A stretch of DNA of 64,000 nucleotides from Nocardioidaceae bacterium (lineage in GTDB: Bacteria; Actinomycetota; Actinomycetes; Propionibacteriales; Nocardioidaceae). Position numbers and translations under genes: made by a program. The notes beneath the pieces were generated by a model. It was not told the origin of the DNA. It saw nothing but the letters and a program-made list of their open reading frames with translations, and searched no databases. Positions 17,426 to 27,043 of this stretch are shown in pieces (positions within the stretch are counted from its first letter, which is position 1; each line of letters starts with the position of its first letter). The DNA is taken from assembly GCA_030447865.1 (NCBI GenBank), contig JAUJOD010000002.1:124001-188000 (forward strand), read 5' to 3'.

Positions 17426-18171
17426 TGGTCGGTGACGTGGAAAGCAACGGTCAGCCCGCCTCGATGGTGGACGACGTCTACTCATCGCTGCTGCTGGCCA
17501 TCGTCGAGGCTCGTCTCGGAGCTGGTACGCCGCTGTCGCAGAACAAGCTGGCGTCTCGCCTGGGAGTGAGCCGCACGCCCGTGCGGGAGGCGTTGCTGCG
17601 CCTCGAGCGAGACGGTCTCGTGCAACGGCTGCCGGAGTCGGGTTTCGCGGTCGCCACGATCACTTCAGATGAAGTGCACGAGGCGTGTGACCTGTTAGAC
17701 GTCCTGGACACCTACGTCTACCGACGCGCAGCCCAGAACTTGTCGAGGGCTGACCTGGGCGACCTCCTCGAGCTGGCGTCAAATCTGGTGGACAGTGCGG
17801 AGTCCGGCGATGCCGACGCCTGGCGAGACGCCGATCAGCGCTACCACGCTGTGGTGATGGAGGCGGCGAGGAACCGCTTCGTTGCCCAGTCCCTGCAGCA
17901 GACGCGACGCCGCGTTCAGCGGTTCTGGCTACAGAAGCCGCACTTCGACGGACGCCTACGGATCTGCTCTCAAGACCACGTCACGCTCGCTCAGGCGATG
18001 CTCGACGACGACGCGGAGTTGCTGGCGCAGACCGTGCACGCCCACATCGAGCGACTGCGGATCAATGTGCTCGACCGATTGGAGAGTGCGGGGTCATTGC
18101 TGCCGGTCGCAGACCCGCTCGCCGTCGTTGCTCGGCAGCAGACGCCGGGCGAGACCGCCGACGGGTACTGA
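17425..18171 (+). CDS. GntR-family transcriptional regulator, FCD (FadR-like) subfamily
   Basis: A 248-residue regulator: N-terminal winged helix-turn-helix (LSQNKLASRLGVSRTPVREA, then LLRLERDGLVQR), and an all-helical FCD ligand domain with the metal/ligand residues in DADQRYHAVVMEAARN and HIERLRINVL. The ATG at 17425 overlaps the creatininase stop by one base (TGATG); a GTG three bases earlier is an equal alternative. Located inside the operon it probably controls, it likely responds to a carboxylated intermediate, as FCD proteins commonly bind organic or sugar acids. A candidate operator lies at 12673-12689. Confidence 0.92.
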   Translation: MVGDVESNGQPASMVDDVYSSLLLAIVEARLGAGTPLSQNKLASRLGVSRTPVREALLRLERDGLVQRLPESGFAVATITSDEVHEACDLLDVLDTYVYRRAAQNLSRADLGDLLELASNLVDSAESGDADAWRDADQRYHAVVMEAARNRFVAQSLQQTRRRVQRFWLQKPHFDGRLRICSQDHVTLAQAMLDDDAELLAQTVHAHIERLRINVLDRLESAGSLLPVADPLAVVARQQTPGETADGY

Positions 18172-18175
18172 TCGG

Positions 18176-18928
18176 GTGCCCCGGCGCCCCCGAGTGGCGT
18201 TGTTTGTCACGTGCCTCGTCGACACCCTGTTCCCGGACGTCGGAAGAGCCACCGTCGCCGTGCTCGAGCGGCTCGGCTGCGAGGTGGTCTTCCCGGTGGA
18301 GCAAACCTGCTGCGGACAGGCGCACATCAACACCGGCTACCACCGTGACGCCGTGGGACTTGTCCAAAAGTTCGTCACCACGTTCGAGGATTTCGAGGCG
18401 ATCGTGGCGCCGTCTGGCTCGTGCATCGGCTCGATCCGCCACCAGCACTCCATGATCGCGGAGAAGGCCGGCGATGGGGAACTCGCGGCTCGCGCCCGGG
18501 CCGTCGGAGCCCGCGCGTTCGAGCTTTCGGAGTACCTCGTAGACCAACTAGGCATTACCGACGTGGGAGCCGCGTACCCGCATACCGTGGCCTACCACCC
18601 CACCTGCCACTCACTGCGAGCGCTTGGCGTCGGCGCCAAGCCGCTCACGCTGCTGCGCTCGGTCCGCGGCCTGCAGCTGATCGAGCTGCCGAACGGCGAT
18701 CAGTGCTGTGGGTTCGGCGGGACGTTCGCGGTGAAGAGCGCCGACACCTCGGTCGCCATGCTGACCGACAAGATGGCCGACGTCCTCTCGACCGGGGCGG
18801 AGGTCTGCGCCGCCTCGGACAGCTCCTGCCTCATGCACATCGGCGGTGGCCTCTCCCGGCTGCAGGCGGGCGTGCGGACAGTGCACCTGGCCGAGATCCT
18901 GGCCGCCACCGAGGACGCCGCGCCGTGA
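18176..18928 (+). CDS. lutA: LutA-like (Fe-S) oxidase subunit with two CCG domains
   Basis: A 250-residue protein of the LutA/YkgE type. It has two cysteine-rich CCG modules (pfam02754): CCGQAHINTGYH with upstream CLVDTLFPD, and QCCGFGGTFAVK with CHSLRALG. These bind iron-sulfur or modified [4Fe-4S] centres. The GTG start at 18176 lies 4 nt after the GntR stop; longer ORF readings run through the regulator in a wrong frame. It overlaps lutB by 4 nt. In LutABC the complex oxidises L-lactate to pyruvate; here the operon context suggests another 2-hydroxy acid may be the substrate. Confidence 0.88.
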   Translation: MPRRPRVALFVTCLVDTLFPDVGRATVAVLERLGCEVVFPVEQTCCGQAHINTGYHRDAVGLVQKFVTTFEDFEAIVAPSGSCIGSIRHQHSMIAEKAGDGELAARARAVGARAFELSEYLVDQLGITDVGAAYPHTVAYHPTCHSLRALGVGAKPLTLLRSVRGLQLIELPNGDQCCGFGGTFAVKSADTSVAMLTDKMADVLSTGAEVCAASDSSCLMHIGGGLSRLQAGVRTVHLAEILAATEDAAP

Positions 18929-20427
18929 GCGATGCGCCGGCGCCGACAGCACCGATCCACGCCCCAGCCGGTGTCGGGATGCTCCGCGGCGCCCGAACCT
19001 TTCCCGAAGCAGCCCGTCAGGCGCTGGGAGACCCTCAGCTTCGGCACAACCTCGGACACGCGACCGCGACAATTCGCGAGAAGCGTGCGAACGTCGTGGC
19101 CGAGGTTGCCGACTGGGCGGAGCTGCGGAATGCCGGCCAGGCCATCAAGTCTGCGACGATGGCGACGCTCGACGAGCAGCTCGTCCGACTGGAACATCAG
19201 GTGACCGCTGCCGGCGGCGTCGTGCACTGGGCCAGCGATGCCGACAGCGCCAACGAGATCGTCGCCCGGCTGGTCCGCGAAACCGGCTCCCGCGAGGTCG
19301 TCAAAGTGAAGTCGATGGCCACCCAGGAGATCGGGCTGAACAACGCGCTTGCCCAAGCCGGCATCGACGCCTACGAAACTGATCTTGCGGAGCTCATCGT
19401 CCAGCTCGGCGATGACCTCCCATCGCACATCCTCGTACCGGCCATTCATCGCAACCGCGCCGAGATCCGCAACCTGTTCCTGCGCGCCATCCCCGGCATC
19501 GATCCCGGGCTCACCGACAATCCGAGCGCGCTCGCTGCGGCTGCCCGGCGCCACCTTCGCCAGCGGTTTCTGTCTGCCAAGGTCGCGGTTTCTGGAGCCA
19601 ACTTCGCGGTGGCCGAGACAGGCACCCTGTGCGTCGTGGAGTCCGAGGGCAACGGGCGAATGTGCCTCACGCTGCCTGACACGCTCATCACGGTGATGGG
19701 CATCGAGAAGGTGGTCCCATCCTGGCGAGATCTGGAGGTGTTCCTGCAACTCCTGCCGCGCTCGTCAACCGGCGAGCGGATGAACCCTTACACGTCGCTG
19801 TGGACGGGGGTCCACCGCGGAGACGGTCCGCGGGCGGTCCATCTGGTCCTGCTCGACAATGGGCGTACGTCGGTGCTTGCTGACCAGGTCGGCCGCGACG
19901 CATTGAACTGCATCCGCTGCTCGGCATGTCTGAACGTCTGCCCCGTCTACCAGCGCACGGGTGGGCACGCCTACGGCTCGGTCTACCCAGGACCGATTGG
20001 GGCTATCTTGTCCCCGCAGCTGACCGGGATCGAGCACAACGCCTCGCTGCCTTACGCCTCGACGTTGTGCGGCGCCTGCTACGACGTCTGTCCGGTCAAG
20101 ATCGACATCCCGTCGATCCTGGTGCACCTTCGAGCGCAGGACGTCGAGGTGAAGCGCGCGCGCCGCGACGTGCCGACGCCCGAGGCCATCGCGATGGCCG
20201 CGGCAGCGTGGACGATGACGGACGACCGCCGGTGGAGCCGGGCACAGCGGTCCAGCCGCCTCGCCCGGCTCGTGGGGCGCCGGCGAAACAAGGCACGAGG
20301 ATTGATCCGCTCGCTGCCCGGCCCGTTGGCGGCGTGGACAGTGGCACGTGACGCACCCCGACCACCCGCGGAGACCTTTCGGGAGTGGTGGGCGCGGGAG
20401 CGAGGCCGTGACGGGCAGCGTCGATGA
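18925..20427 (+). CDS. lutB: LutB-like ferredoxin-type iron-sulfur oxidase subunit
   Basis: A 500-residue protein with an N-terminal LUD domain (SMATQEIGLNNALAQAGID; VAETGTLCVVESEGNGRM) and two ferredoxin-type [4Fe-4S] clusters: CIRCSACLNVCPVY near residue 332 and CGACYDVCPV near residue 390. The C-terminal DUF3390-like tail ends in a basic helix and WARERGRDG. The GTG at 18925 shares bases with the lutA stop, which sets the start. It is the electron-carrying core of a LutABC-type complex at the cytoplasmic face of the membrane. Confidence 0.9.
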   Translation: MSDAPAPTAPIHAPAGVGMLRGARTFPEAARQALGDPQLRHNLGHATATIREKRANVVAEVADWAELRNAGQAIKSATMATLDEQLVRLEHQVTAAGGVVHWASDADSANEIVARLVRETGSREVVKVKSMATQEIGLNNALAQAGIDAYETDLAELIVQLGDDLPSHILVPAIHRNRAEIRNLFLRAIPGIDPGLTDNPSALAAAARRHLRQRFLSAKVAVSGANFAVAETGTLCVVESEGNGRMCLTLPDTLITVMGIEKVVPSWRDLEVFLQLLPRSSTGERMNPYTSLWTGVHRGDGPRAVHLVLLDNGRTSVLADQVGRDALNCIRCSACLNVCPVYQRTGGHAYGSVYPGPIGAILSPQLTGIEHNASLPYASTLCGACYDVCPVKIDIPSILVHLRAQDVEVKRARRDVPTPEAIAMAAAAWTMTDDRRWSRAQRSSRLARLVGRRRNKARGLIRSLPGPLAAWTVARDAPRPPAETFREWWARERGRDGQRR

Positions 20428-21095
20428 CCGCACGCGAGGCGACGCTGGCCCGCATCCGCGCCGCTATCGGCGACGCCCCTGCCGTCCCTGCCATTCCGCG
20501 CAACTACCGAGTCCGCGGCGACCTGGAGGCGGGCGCTGCGGCGGATCTCTTCGCGCAGCGGGTGGCCGAGTACCGCGCCGCAGTCCATCACACTGACCCG
20601 GACGGCATTCCCGCGCTGATCGCGACGATCCTCGCGAGCGCCGGCGACACGCGTGCCGTCGTACCGACCGGTCTGCCGGCCGATTGGCTCAGCGAGGTGC
20701 CTAGCAGCGTCTCGGTGTGCACCGACGATGGCGGCATGACGACGGAGCACCTCGATGCCGTTGACGTCGTTGTGACCGGATGCGCCGTGGCGATCGCCGA
20801 GACGGGGACCGTTGTCCTTGACGCCGCACCTGACCAAGGCAGGCGGATCATCACGCTTCTCCCCGACCATCACATCTGTGTCGTCTCAGTCGATCGCATC
20901 GTGGTGACGGTGCCGGAAGGGCTGCACCGACTCGATCCCACTCGCCCCCTGACGATGATCAGCGGACCGTCGGCAACCAGCGACATCGAGCTGACCCGGG
21001 TCGAGGGCGTGCACGGGCCCCGCAACCTGGACGTGATCATCGCGACGGCGGGCCGAACCGCCCTTGTGCGGGACCGGTCGTGGCTGGTGCCGTGA
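20424..21095 (+). CDS. lutC: LutC-like LUD-domain protein
   Basis: A 223-residue LUD-domain protein, the third LutABC subunit. Conserved features are VTGCAVAIAETGTVVLDAAP and LLPDHHICVVSVDRIV, then the ISGPSATSDIELTRVEGVHG segment near the C-terminus. The ATG overlaps the lutB stop by 4 nt. This is the last gene of the plus-strand operon; its stop lies only 10 nt from the stop of the convergent glcF-like gene, with no room for a separate intrinsic terminator. Confidence 0.9.
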   Translation: MTAREATLARIRAAIGDAPAVPAIPRNYRVRGDLEAGAAADLFAQRVAEYRAAVHHTDPDGIPALIATILASAGDTRAVVPTGLPADWLSEVPSSVSVCTDDGGMTTEHLDAVDVVVTGCAVAIAETGTVVLDAAPDQGRRIITLLPDHHICVVSVDRIVVTVPEGLHRLDPTRPLTMISGPSATSDIELTRVEGVHGPRNLDVIIATAGRTALVRDRSWLVP

Positions 21096-21105
21096 CCGCA
21101 AGGCG

Positions 21106-22755
21106 TTAGCGCGGATGTGCGGCGGGGCGCGCAAGCGTGGTGCCCGGGCCTTCCAGGGCAGTCGCGAGCAGTTGCTGCACCGGCACACCGCGGATCGACG
21201 CGTCGAGCACCTGCACCGTGTGGGCGACCGGAATCCGCTCGCCGCTGCGGGCGAGTGCGCTCGCGACTTGCATCCAGCACCCGGGGTTGGCGGTCACCAT
21301 GATGTCGGCACCGGTTGCGAGCACTGCCCGCGCCTTGCGTTCGCCGAGCTCGCGGGCCGGCTCTGGGTTGAGGAGGTTGTAAGTCCCGGCGCTGCCGCAG
21401 CAGATCTCCGCCTCCACGAGCTCCTTGAGCTCGATACCGGCGATACCGCGCAGCAGCCGGCGCGGCTGGTCGCGGACACCCTGCGCGTGGGCGAGATGGC
21501 AGGCGTCCTGGTAGGCCACCTTCATCGGCAGCGGGTGGCGTGCTGCGACAGGTCCGAGCTCGTCGAGCAGCTCGGTGACGTCGCGGACCTTGGCGGCCAG
21601 CTGCTCGGCCCGCTCCGGCCAACCTGGCTCGTCGCGCAACTGGTGGCCGTACTCCTTCAGGTTGGAGCCGCAGCCGGCGGCGTTGACGACGACGGTGTCG
21701 ACGCCAGCTGTCTCGAAGGTGCCGATGACCCGCTTGGCGAAGGCGATCGCCTCCTCCTCGCGCCCACCGTGTGCGGAGAGAGCACCGCAGCAGCCCTGAT
21801 TCCTCGGGACGATGACCTCACATCGCTCCGCAGCCAGCACTCGCACTGTCGCGGCGTTGACGTCGGGAAAGAACGCGCCCTGGACGCAGCCGCTCAGCAG
21901 CCCGACGGTCCGGCGCTTCCTGCCCTGCGCCGGCGTCCGCTCAGCGAGCTTCTCGACCTTGCCGAGCCTGGGAGCCAGCGACTCCATCGCCCGAAGTCCG
22001 GCAGGGAGCTTGTCGAGCAGGCCGACCCGCGAGAAGGCCCGGCTGAGGCCACTGGCTTGATAGGCGCGCAGCGGCCCGCGCAGCGCCCGGAGCCGGTTGG
22101 GGTAGGGGAACAACCGGTAGATGGCCGCGCGCATCAGCCGCTCGGCGCGCGGCCGCTCGACCCGCCGCTCGAGCTGCGAGCGGGTGGACTCGATCAGCTT
22201 GTCGTACTGGACGCCCGACGGGCAGGCAGTCACGCACGCCATGCAGCCCAAGCACTGGTCGAGGTGGCGGATCGCCGCAGGCTCGAGGGGGTCGCCCTCC
22301 AGGCCCTGCTGCATCAGGTTGATCCGCCCGCGGGGGCTGTCCATCTCCTGCCCCCACAGCACGTACGTCGGGCAGCTGGGAAGGCAGAAACCGCAGTGCA
22401 CGCAGTCGGCCACCAGCGCGGCGTCCGGCGGGTGGTGGTCATCGAAGGCGGGCAGCAGTGGCTTGCCGATGCCCGGCAGGCCGAGCGGTACCGTACCCGT
22501 CCCGGCAGCAGCACCCACCGTGGCCGCTCCGGCGCTGGCCGCCACCGGGCCGCCCTGGCCGAGGTCGAGCGGGCGCCGTGCGCCGACGACCTCGGCAGCC
22601 GCTTGGTCGGTCGAGCGCCGGGCGCCGGTGGCAGCGCCAGCGGCGAGGTCGTCGGCTGATCCCTCCACCGGGACGGTGCCTCGGGACGCCCCAGGGGCGC
22701 CGGTCGGGGGCGCGTCCGCGGCTGCCGGGTGGTTGGGCTCGGGAGGTGCCGACAT
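21106..22755 (-). CDS. glcF: Glycolate oxidase iron-sulfur subunit (GlcF-like) with Ala/Pro-rich N-terminal extension
   Basis: A 549-residue protein. Residues 1-110 are low-complexity (Ala, Gly, Pro, Thr), absent from typical ~400-residue GlcF. The conserved part begins at CVHCGFCLPSCPTY, then CLGCMACVTACPSGV (two [4Fe-4S] clusters) and two CCG modules (NQGCCGALSAHGG; AEICCGSAGTYNL). ATG at 22755 abuts the glcE-like stop (TAAATG), so the extension is in frame with a well-placed start. It passes electrons from the GlcD/GlcE flavoproteins to the membrane quinone pool. The extension could be a tether, or the true start could be internal. Confidence 0.88.
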   Translation of the reverse strand: MSAPPEPNHPAAADAPPTGAPGASRGTVPVEGSADDLAAGAATGARRSTDQAAAEVVGARRPLDLGQGGPVAASAGAATVGAAAGTGTVPLGLPGIGKPLLPAFDDHHPPDAALVADCVHCGFCLPSCPTYVLWGQEMDSPRGRINLMQQGLEGDPLEPAAIRHLDQCLGCMACVTACPSGVQYDKLIESTRSQLERRVERPRAERLMRAAIYRLFPYPNRLRALRGPLRAYQASGLSRAFSRVGLLDKLPAGLRAMESLAPRLGKVEKLAERTPAQGRKRRTVGLLSGCVQGAFFPDVNAATVRVLAAERCEVIVPRNQGCCGALSAHGGREEEAIAFAKRVIGTFETAGVDTVVVNAAGCGSNLKEYGHQLRDEPGWPERAEQLAAKVRDVTELLDELGPVAARHPLPMKVAYQDACHLAHAQGVRDQPRRLLRGIAGIELKELVEAEICCGSAGTYNLLNPEPARELGERKARAVLATGADIMVTANPGCWMQVASALARSGERIPVAHTVQVLDASIRGVPVQQLLATALEGPGTTLARPAAHPR

Positions 22756-23940
22756 TTACATCCCTCCGACGAAGCGCCCCGGCGCGAGGCGGCCGTCCGG
22801 GTCGAAGCTGTGCTTGACGCGCCGCATGAGGCCGAGCGCGTTTCCGGCGGGTCCCCAGTGGTCCAGTTCGCGCCGAAGATCTGTCGGGGCGGAGAGCACG
22901 ACGGCCGTGCCGTCGTGCGGCGCCAGTGCGGTGCGGATCGCGGGCAGCAGATTGGCGTTCTCGGCGGCCAGTGCGGCGTACGCAACGCCGGTGCAGGCGG
23001 ACGCCGTAACCCCCGTGCCAGCAGGCAGGGCTTGCAGTACGGCGGGCAGTGCTGCCGGCGCGAACGCCAACCGCAGCACGATGTCGCCGTCGCCGCCGGG
23101 ACGCTGACCGAACTCGACCGGCAGGTCGTCGCCTTGACGGCCTCCGCCTAGCAGGGCGATTGTCGCGTCGGCCTGCGCGCGCACCGACTCGGGAATGGCT
23201 TCGAAGACCACGACAAGGACGGCGGAGCCGCCGGTGGTGGCGTGGACCTCCACCGCCGCGGGGGTAAGGGTCGAGCGGGCCAACGTCAAAGCGAGCGGAC
23301 CGGCGTCCAGTGGGTCGGCCAGGTCGAGGACGACGACGCGCCGCGTGGCCGGGAGGGGATGCAGCCGCCAGCTGGTCGAAACCACGATGCCGAGACTGCC
23401 GTGGGCGCCGGTGTAGAGCTTGCCGAGGTCGTAGCCGGCAACGTTCTTGACGACCTTCCCGCCCGCAGCGGCGACGGTCCCGTCGGCGAGCACGACAGTG
23501 ATGCCGATCAGCAGGTCGCGCACGGTGCCGTAGCGCAGCCGACGTGGTCCGGAGGCGTTCGCGCTGACGACGCCGCCGAGGGTTGCGCCCGGCTCGGAAG
23601 GGTCGAGCGCCAGCCACTGGCCAGCTGCGCGCAGTCGTTGCTGCAGCGCCGACAGCCGCATCCCGGCCTCCGCGACGACAACCAAGTCCCCCGCCGTGTG
23701 TTCCACGAGGCGGTCCAGGCCGGTGGTGTCGATGAGTACGTCGACGGAAGCCGGCGGCGGCGCCCACCCTGTCTTCGTACGGCCGCCGGTGGCCAGCACG
23801 CTGCGGCCCTCGCGCTGGGTCTCGCGCAGCACTTCGGCGACCTCCTGGACGCTGGCGGGGCGGACCACCTCGCCCGGTACGACGCCCGCAACGGCATCCT
23901 CGGCGGTCCCTGGGCGCCGCTCGACGCTGGTGACCACCAC
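22756..23940 (-). CDS. glcE: Glycolate oxidase FAD-binding subunit (GlcE-like)
   Basis: A 394-residue flavoprotein of the FAD_binding_4 family, lacking the long C-terminal oxidase domain, as expected for GlcE. Motifs: VLATGGRTKTGWAPPP, DPSEPGATLGGVVSANASGP, GGKVVKNVAGYDLGKLYTG and the ending FDPDGRLAPGRFVGGM. The GTG at 23940 lies 2 nt after the glcD stop; the longer ORF from 24189 reads antisense-like Arg-rich sequence through glcD and is rejected. With GlcD and GlcF it forms glycolate dehydrogenase. Confidence 0.87.
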   Translation of the reverse strand: MVVTSVERRPGTAEDAVAGVVPGEVVRPASVQEVAEVLRETQREGRSVLATGGRTKTGWAPPPASVDVLIDTTGLDRLVEHTAGDLVVVAEAGMRLSALQQRLRAAGQWLALDPSEPGATLGGVVSANASGPRRLRYGTVRDLLIGITVVLADGTVAAAGGKVVKNVAGYDLGKLYTGAHGSLGIVVSTSWRLHPLPATRRVVVLDLADPLDAGPLALTLARSTLTPAAVEVHATTGGSAVLVVVFEAIPESVRAQADATIALLGGGRQGDDLPVEFGQRPGGDGDIVLRLAFAPAALPAVLQALPAGTGVTASACTGVAYAALAAENANLLPAIRTALAPHDGTAVVLSAPTDLRRELDHWGPAGNALGLMRRVKHSFDPDGRLAPGRFVGGM

Positions 23941-23942
23941 TG

Positions 23943-25436
23943 CTAGAACACCTCGCCCAGGCCGGCCGCCTGAAGAGGATGCTCGCCGGTCCGCGGCCCC
24001 GGACGCTCCCCGCACAGGCGGGGCGTGGGGAAGATCTTGCCCGGATTTGCGACGCCGTCGGGGTCGAAGGCACAGCGAACGCGCTGCATGGTGTCGAGGT
24101 CGTCCGACGTGAACTGCACCGCCATCTTCATCCGCTTCTCGGCGCCGACGCCGTGCTCGCCGGTGATGGAGCCGCCCAAGGAGACGCACAGTTCCAGGAT
24201 CTCGCTTGCAAGTTCCTCGGCGTCGTGAGCCTGGCCGTCCACCGCGTCGTCGTACAGCACGAGCGGGTGCAGGTTGCCGTCACCGGCGTGGAAGACGTTC
24301 GCCACGCGGAGCCCGACGGCGGCCGCCATCCGGCCGATCTCTGTCAGCACCTGAGGCAGCTGCGTACGCGGGATGACGCCGTCCTGGACGAAGTACGCGG
24401 GGCTGATGCGACCCACGGCGGCGAACGCCGACTTGCGTCCCTTCCACATCAGCGCGCGCTCGGCGTCGCTTTGCGCGATCCGTGTCTCGAACGCTGACCG
24501 GGCCAGGGCGATCTGCTCGACCTGGGCGAACTGCGCGTCGACCTCAACTTCGGGACCGTCGAGCTCGATCACCAAGACAGCGACCGCCCCCGCCGGGTAG
24601 CCGCAGTGCACAGCCGCCTCGGCCGCTTCGATGGCCAGCGCGTCCATCATCTCGATCGCGGCCGGCAGGATGCCCGCGGCGATGATGTCGCCCACCGTCC
24701 CGGCGGCGTCCTCGACGCTGCGGAAGCCGACCAGCATGGTCTGCACAGCTTCCGGCGCCCGCACCAGGCGCAGCGTCAGCGACGTGGCCACACCGAGGGT
24801 GCCCTCGCTGCCGATGAACGTCCCGAGCAGGTCGTAGCCGGGGTGTTCTGGCGCCGTACCGCCGAGATTGACCACCGATCCGTCCGGCAGCACCACCTCC
24901 GCACCGACGACGTGGTTGACGGTGAAGCCGTACTTCAGGCAGTGAGCGCCGCCGGCGTTCTCGGCCACGTTGCCACCGATGGTGCAGACCTGCTGGGAGG
25001 ACGGGTCAGGGGCGTACGCCAGGTTGTGTGGGCTGGCGTCTCGGGTGACCCACAAGTTGATGACTCCGGGTTCGACCACCACGCGGGCGTTGTCAGGATC
25101 GACCGGGCCGATCGCACGCAGCCGCGACAGCACCAACAACACACCCTCCGACACCGGCAGCGCACCCCCGGACAGGCCGGTGCCGGAGCCGCGGGCCACG
25201 AAGGGCACCCCTGCCTCGGCGCACAGCCGCACCGTGTCGATCACGTGCTGCCGGCTCTCGGCCAACACGACCACCCCTGGGGTGACCCGGAAGTTGGTCA
25301 GGCCGTCGCACTCGTACGTGCGCAGTTGCGCCGGGTCGGTAAGCACCCGCTCGACGCCGACCGCTTCCCGCAAGCGCCTGGTGAGGGCGGCGGTGCGGCC
25401 CGCGGCGGGCGTCGGGGCGGTCAGTCGCGCGGTCAC
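23943..25436 (-). CDS. glcD: Glycolate oxidase subunit GlcD (FAD-linked oxidase)
   Basis: A 497-residue FAD_binding_4 plus FAD-oxidase_C protein. Hallmarks are [19 protein letters not shown] (FAD pyrophosphate site), [55 protein letters not shown] and [12 protein letters not shown] with the terminal [16 protein letters not shown]. The GTG at 25436 overlaps the malate synthase stop by 4 nt. It should catalyse glycolate to glyoxylate, whose product is consumed by the upstream malate synthase. The last 25 residues after the PGK motif are an unconserved tail. Confidence 0.92.
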   Translation of the reverse strand: MTARLTAPTPAAGRTAALTRRLREAVGVERVLTDPAQLRTYECDGLTNFRVTPGVVVLAESRQHVIDTVRLCAEAGVPFVARGSGTGLSGGALPVSEGVLLVLSRLRAIGPVDPDNARVVVEPGVINLWVTRDASPHNLAYAPDPSSQQVCTIGGNVAENAGGAHCLKYGFTVNHVVGAEVVLPDGSVVNLGGTAPEHPGYDLLGTFIGSEGTLGVATSLTLRLVRAPEAVQTMLVGFRSVEDAAGTVGDIIAAGILPAAIEMMDALAIEAAEAAVHCGYPAGAVAVLVIELDGPEVEVDAQFAQVEQIALARSAFETRIAQSDAERALMWKGRKSAFAAVGRISPAYFVQDGVIPRTQLPQVLTEIGRMAAAVGLRVANVFHAGDGNLHPLVLYDDAVDGQAHDAEELASEILELCVSLGGSITGEHGVGAEKRMKMAVQFTSDDLDTMQRVRCAFDPDGVANPGKIFPTPRLCGERPGPRTGEHPLQAAGLGEVF

Positions 25437-27043
25437 TCAGCCAGCCGCTCGTATGCGGGGACGGTGAGGAACTCGACGAAGTCATCAGCGAGGGCGACCT
25501 CTTCGAACAGCTTGTGCGCCTCGTCGTACCTTCCCGCGCGGAGGGCCTCCTCCCCCACCGACGCACGGATCTTCTCGAGCTCCTCCTCCGCCACGGAGCG
25601 GATCCACCCCGGCGTGACCGGGATACCCTCCGCCGTCGAGACGCCGCCTCGAACCCACTGCCAGATCTGCGAGCGGCTGATCTCCGCGGTGGCGGCGTCC
25701 TCCATCAGGTTGAAGATGGCCACGGCGCCGGCCCCGCGCAGCCAAGACTCGAGGTACTGGATGCCGACGCTGACGTTGTTGCGCACACCTGCCTCGGTGA
25801 CCTGACCCGGCGTCTCCTTGGCGGCAAGCAGCTGAGCACGTGTCACGTGTACGTCGTCGCGCGCGCGGTCGAGCTGGTGCGGTTTGTCGCCTAGCTTGGC
25901 GTCGAAGACCTCCAGAGCAACAGGCACCAGATCGGGGTGGGCGACCCAGGAGCCGTCGAAGCCGTCGTCGGCCTCCCGTTGCTTGTCCGCGCGCACTGCC
26001 GCCAGGGCCGCGTCATTGACCTCGGCGTCCTTGCGGTTGGGGATGAACGCCGCCATACCGCCGATGGCGTGAGCCCCACGTGCGTGGCAGGTCTTCACGA
26101 GCAGCTCGGTGTAGGCACGCATGAACGGGACGGTCATCTTCACGTCCGCCCGGTCGGGCAGCTGGAACTCCGCTCCCCGCGTCCGGAACTTCTTGATCAT
26201 CGAGAAGATGTAGTCCCACCGGCCGGCGTTCAGGCCGGCCGAGTGCCCGCGCAGCTCGTACAGGATCTCGTCCATCTCGAATGCGGCAAGGATCGTCTCG
26301 ATGAGGCAGGTCGCCCTGATCGTTCCGGTTGGGATGCCGAGCGCTTCCTGGGCGTAGCAGAAGACGTCGTTCCACAGTCGCGCCTCGAGGTGGCTCTCCA
26401 GCTTCGGAAGGTAGAAATACGGCCCGAAGCCTTTCTCGATCGCGATCTTCGCGCTGGTCGTCATGTACATGCAGAAGTCGAACAGGCTGCCGGAGACCGG
26501 CTCGCGGTCGACGAGAACGTGGCGCTCCGGCAGATGCCAGCCGCGGGCGCGCACCACCAGGGTGGCGACCTTGTCGACGAGGACGTAAGCCTTGCCCTGC
26601 GGCGACGTGAAGCCGATCTGACGAAGCCAGGCATCACGCAGGTTGAGCTGGCCCGTCACCATGTTCGAGAACGTCGGAGTGTTGCTGTCCTCGAAGTCAG
26701 CCATGAAGACCTTCGCGCCGCTATTGAGCGCGTTGATGACCATCTTCCGATCGGTGGGCCCGGTGATCTCCACCCGGCGGTCGATCAGACCAGGCGCGGG
26801 CGGCGCCACCTGCCAGTCACTCTGACGCACCTGCTCGGTTTCGGGCAGGAAGTCGGGCAGGGCGCCGTGCGCAATCTCGGCATCGCGGACCGCTCGCTGT
26901 TGCAGCAGTTCCTTGCGCCTCGAGCCGAACTCCCGCTGGAGCCGCGCCAGCAGGCCAAGCGACTCCTGGGTGAGGATCTCCTCGTAGCCGTCCAGCCATT
27001 CCCCGCGGATCTCGACGCCGCTGACCTGCGGGGCGCTGCTCAC
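25433..27043 (-). CDS. aceB: Malate synthase A
   Basis: A 536-residue malate synthase of the A type (about 530-540 residues). Key segments are [78 protein letters not shown] and [17 protein letters not shown], which include the Mg-binding Glu/Asp and the catalytic Asp region. It condenses glyoxylate with acetyl-CoA to malate. As first gene of a unit followed by coupled glcD-E-F, it completes a glycolate-to-malate route without isocitrate lyase in view. Confidence 0.96.
   Translation of the reverse strand: MSSAPQVSGVEIRGEWLDGYEEILTQESLGLLARLQREFGSRRKELLQQRAVRDAEIAHGALPDFLPETEQVRQSDWQVAPPAPGLIDRRVEITGPTDRKMVINALNSGAKVFMADFEDSNTPTFSNMVTGQLNLRDAWLRQIGFTSPQGKAYVLVDKVATLVVRARGWHLPERHVLVDREPVSGSLFDFCMYMTTSAKIAIEKGFGPYFYLPKLESHLEARLWNDVFCYAQEALGIPTGTIRATCLIETILAAFEMDEILYELRGHSAGLNAGRWDYIFSMIKKFRTRGAEFQLPDRADVKMTVPFMRAYTELLVKTCHARGAHAIGGMAAFIPNRKDAEVNDAALAAVRADKQREADDGFDGSWVAHPDLVPVALEVFDAKLGDKPHQLDRARDDVHVTRAQLLAAKETPGQVTEAGVRNNVSVGIQYLESWLRGAGAVAIFNLMEDAATAEISRSQIWQWVRGGVSTAEGIPVTPGWIRSVAEEELEKIRASVGEEALRAGRYDEAHKLFEEVALADDFVEFLTVPAYERLAE

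Noticed and set aside
22756-24189. GlcE start at 24189
   Set aside because: The first ~80 codons overlap glcD in another frame and are Arg-rich; GTG at 23940 is 2 nt after the glcD stop and matches the family length.
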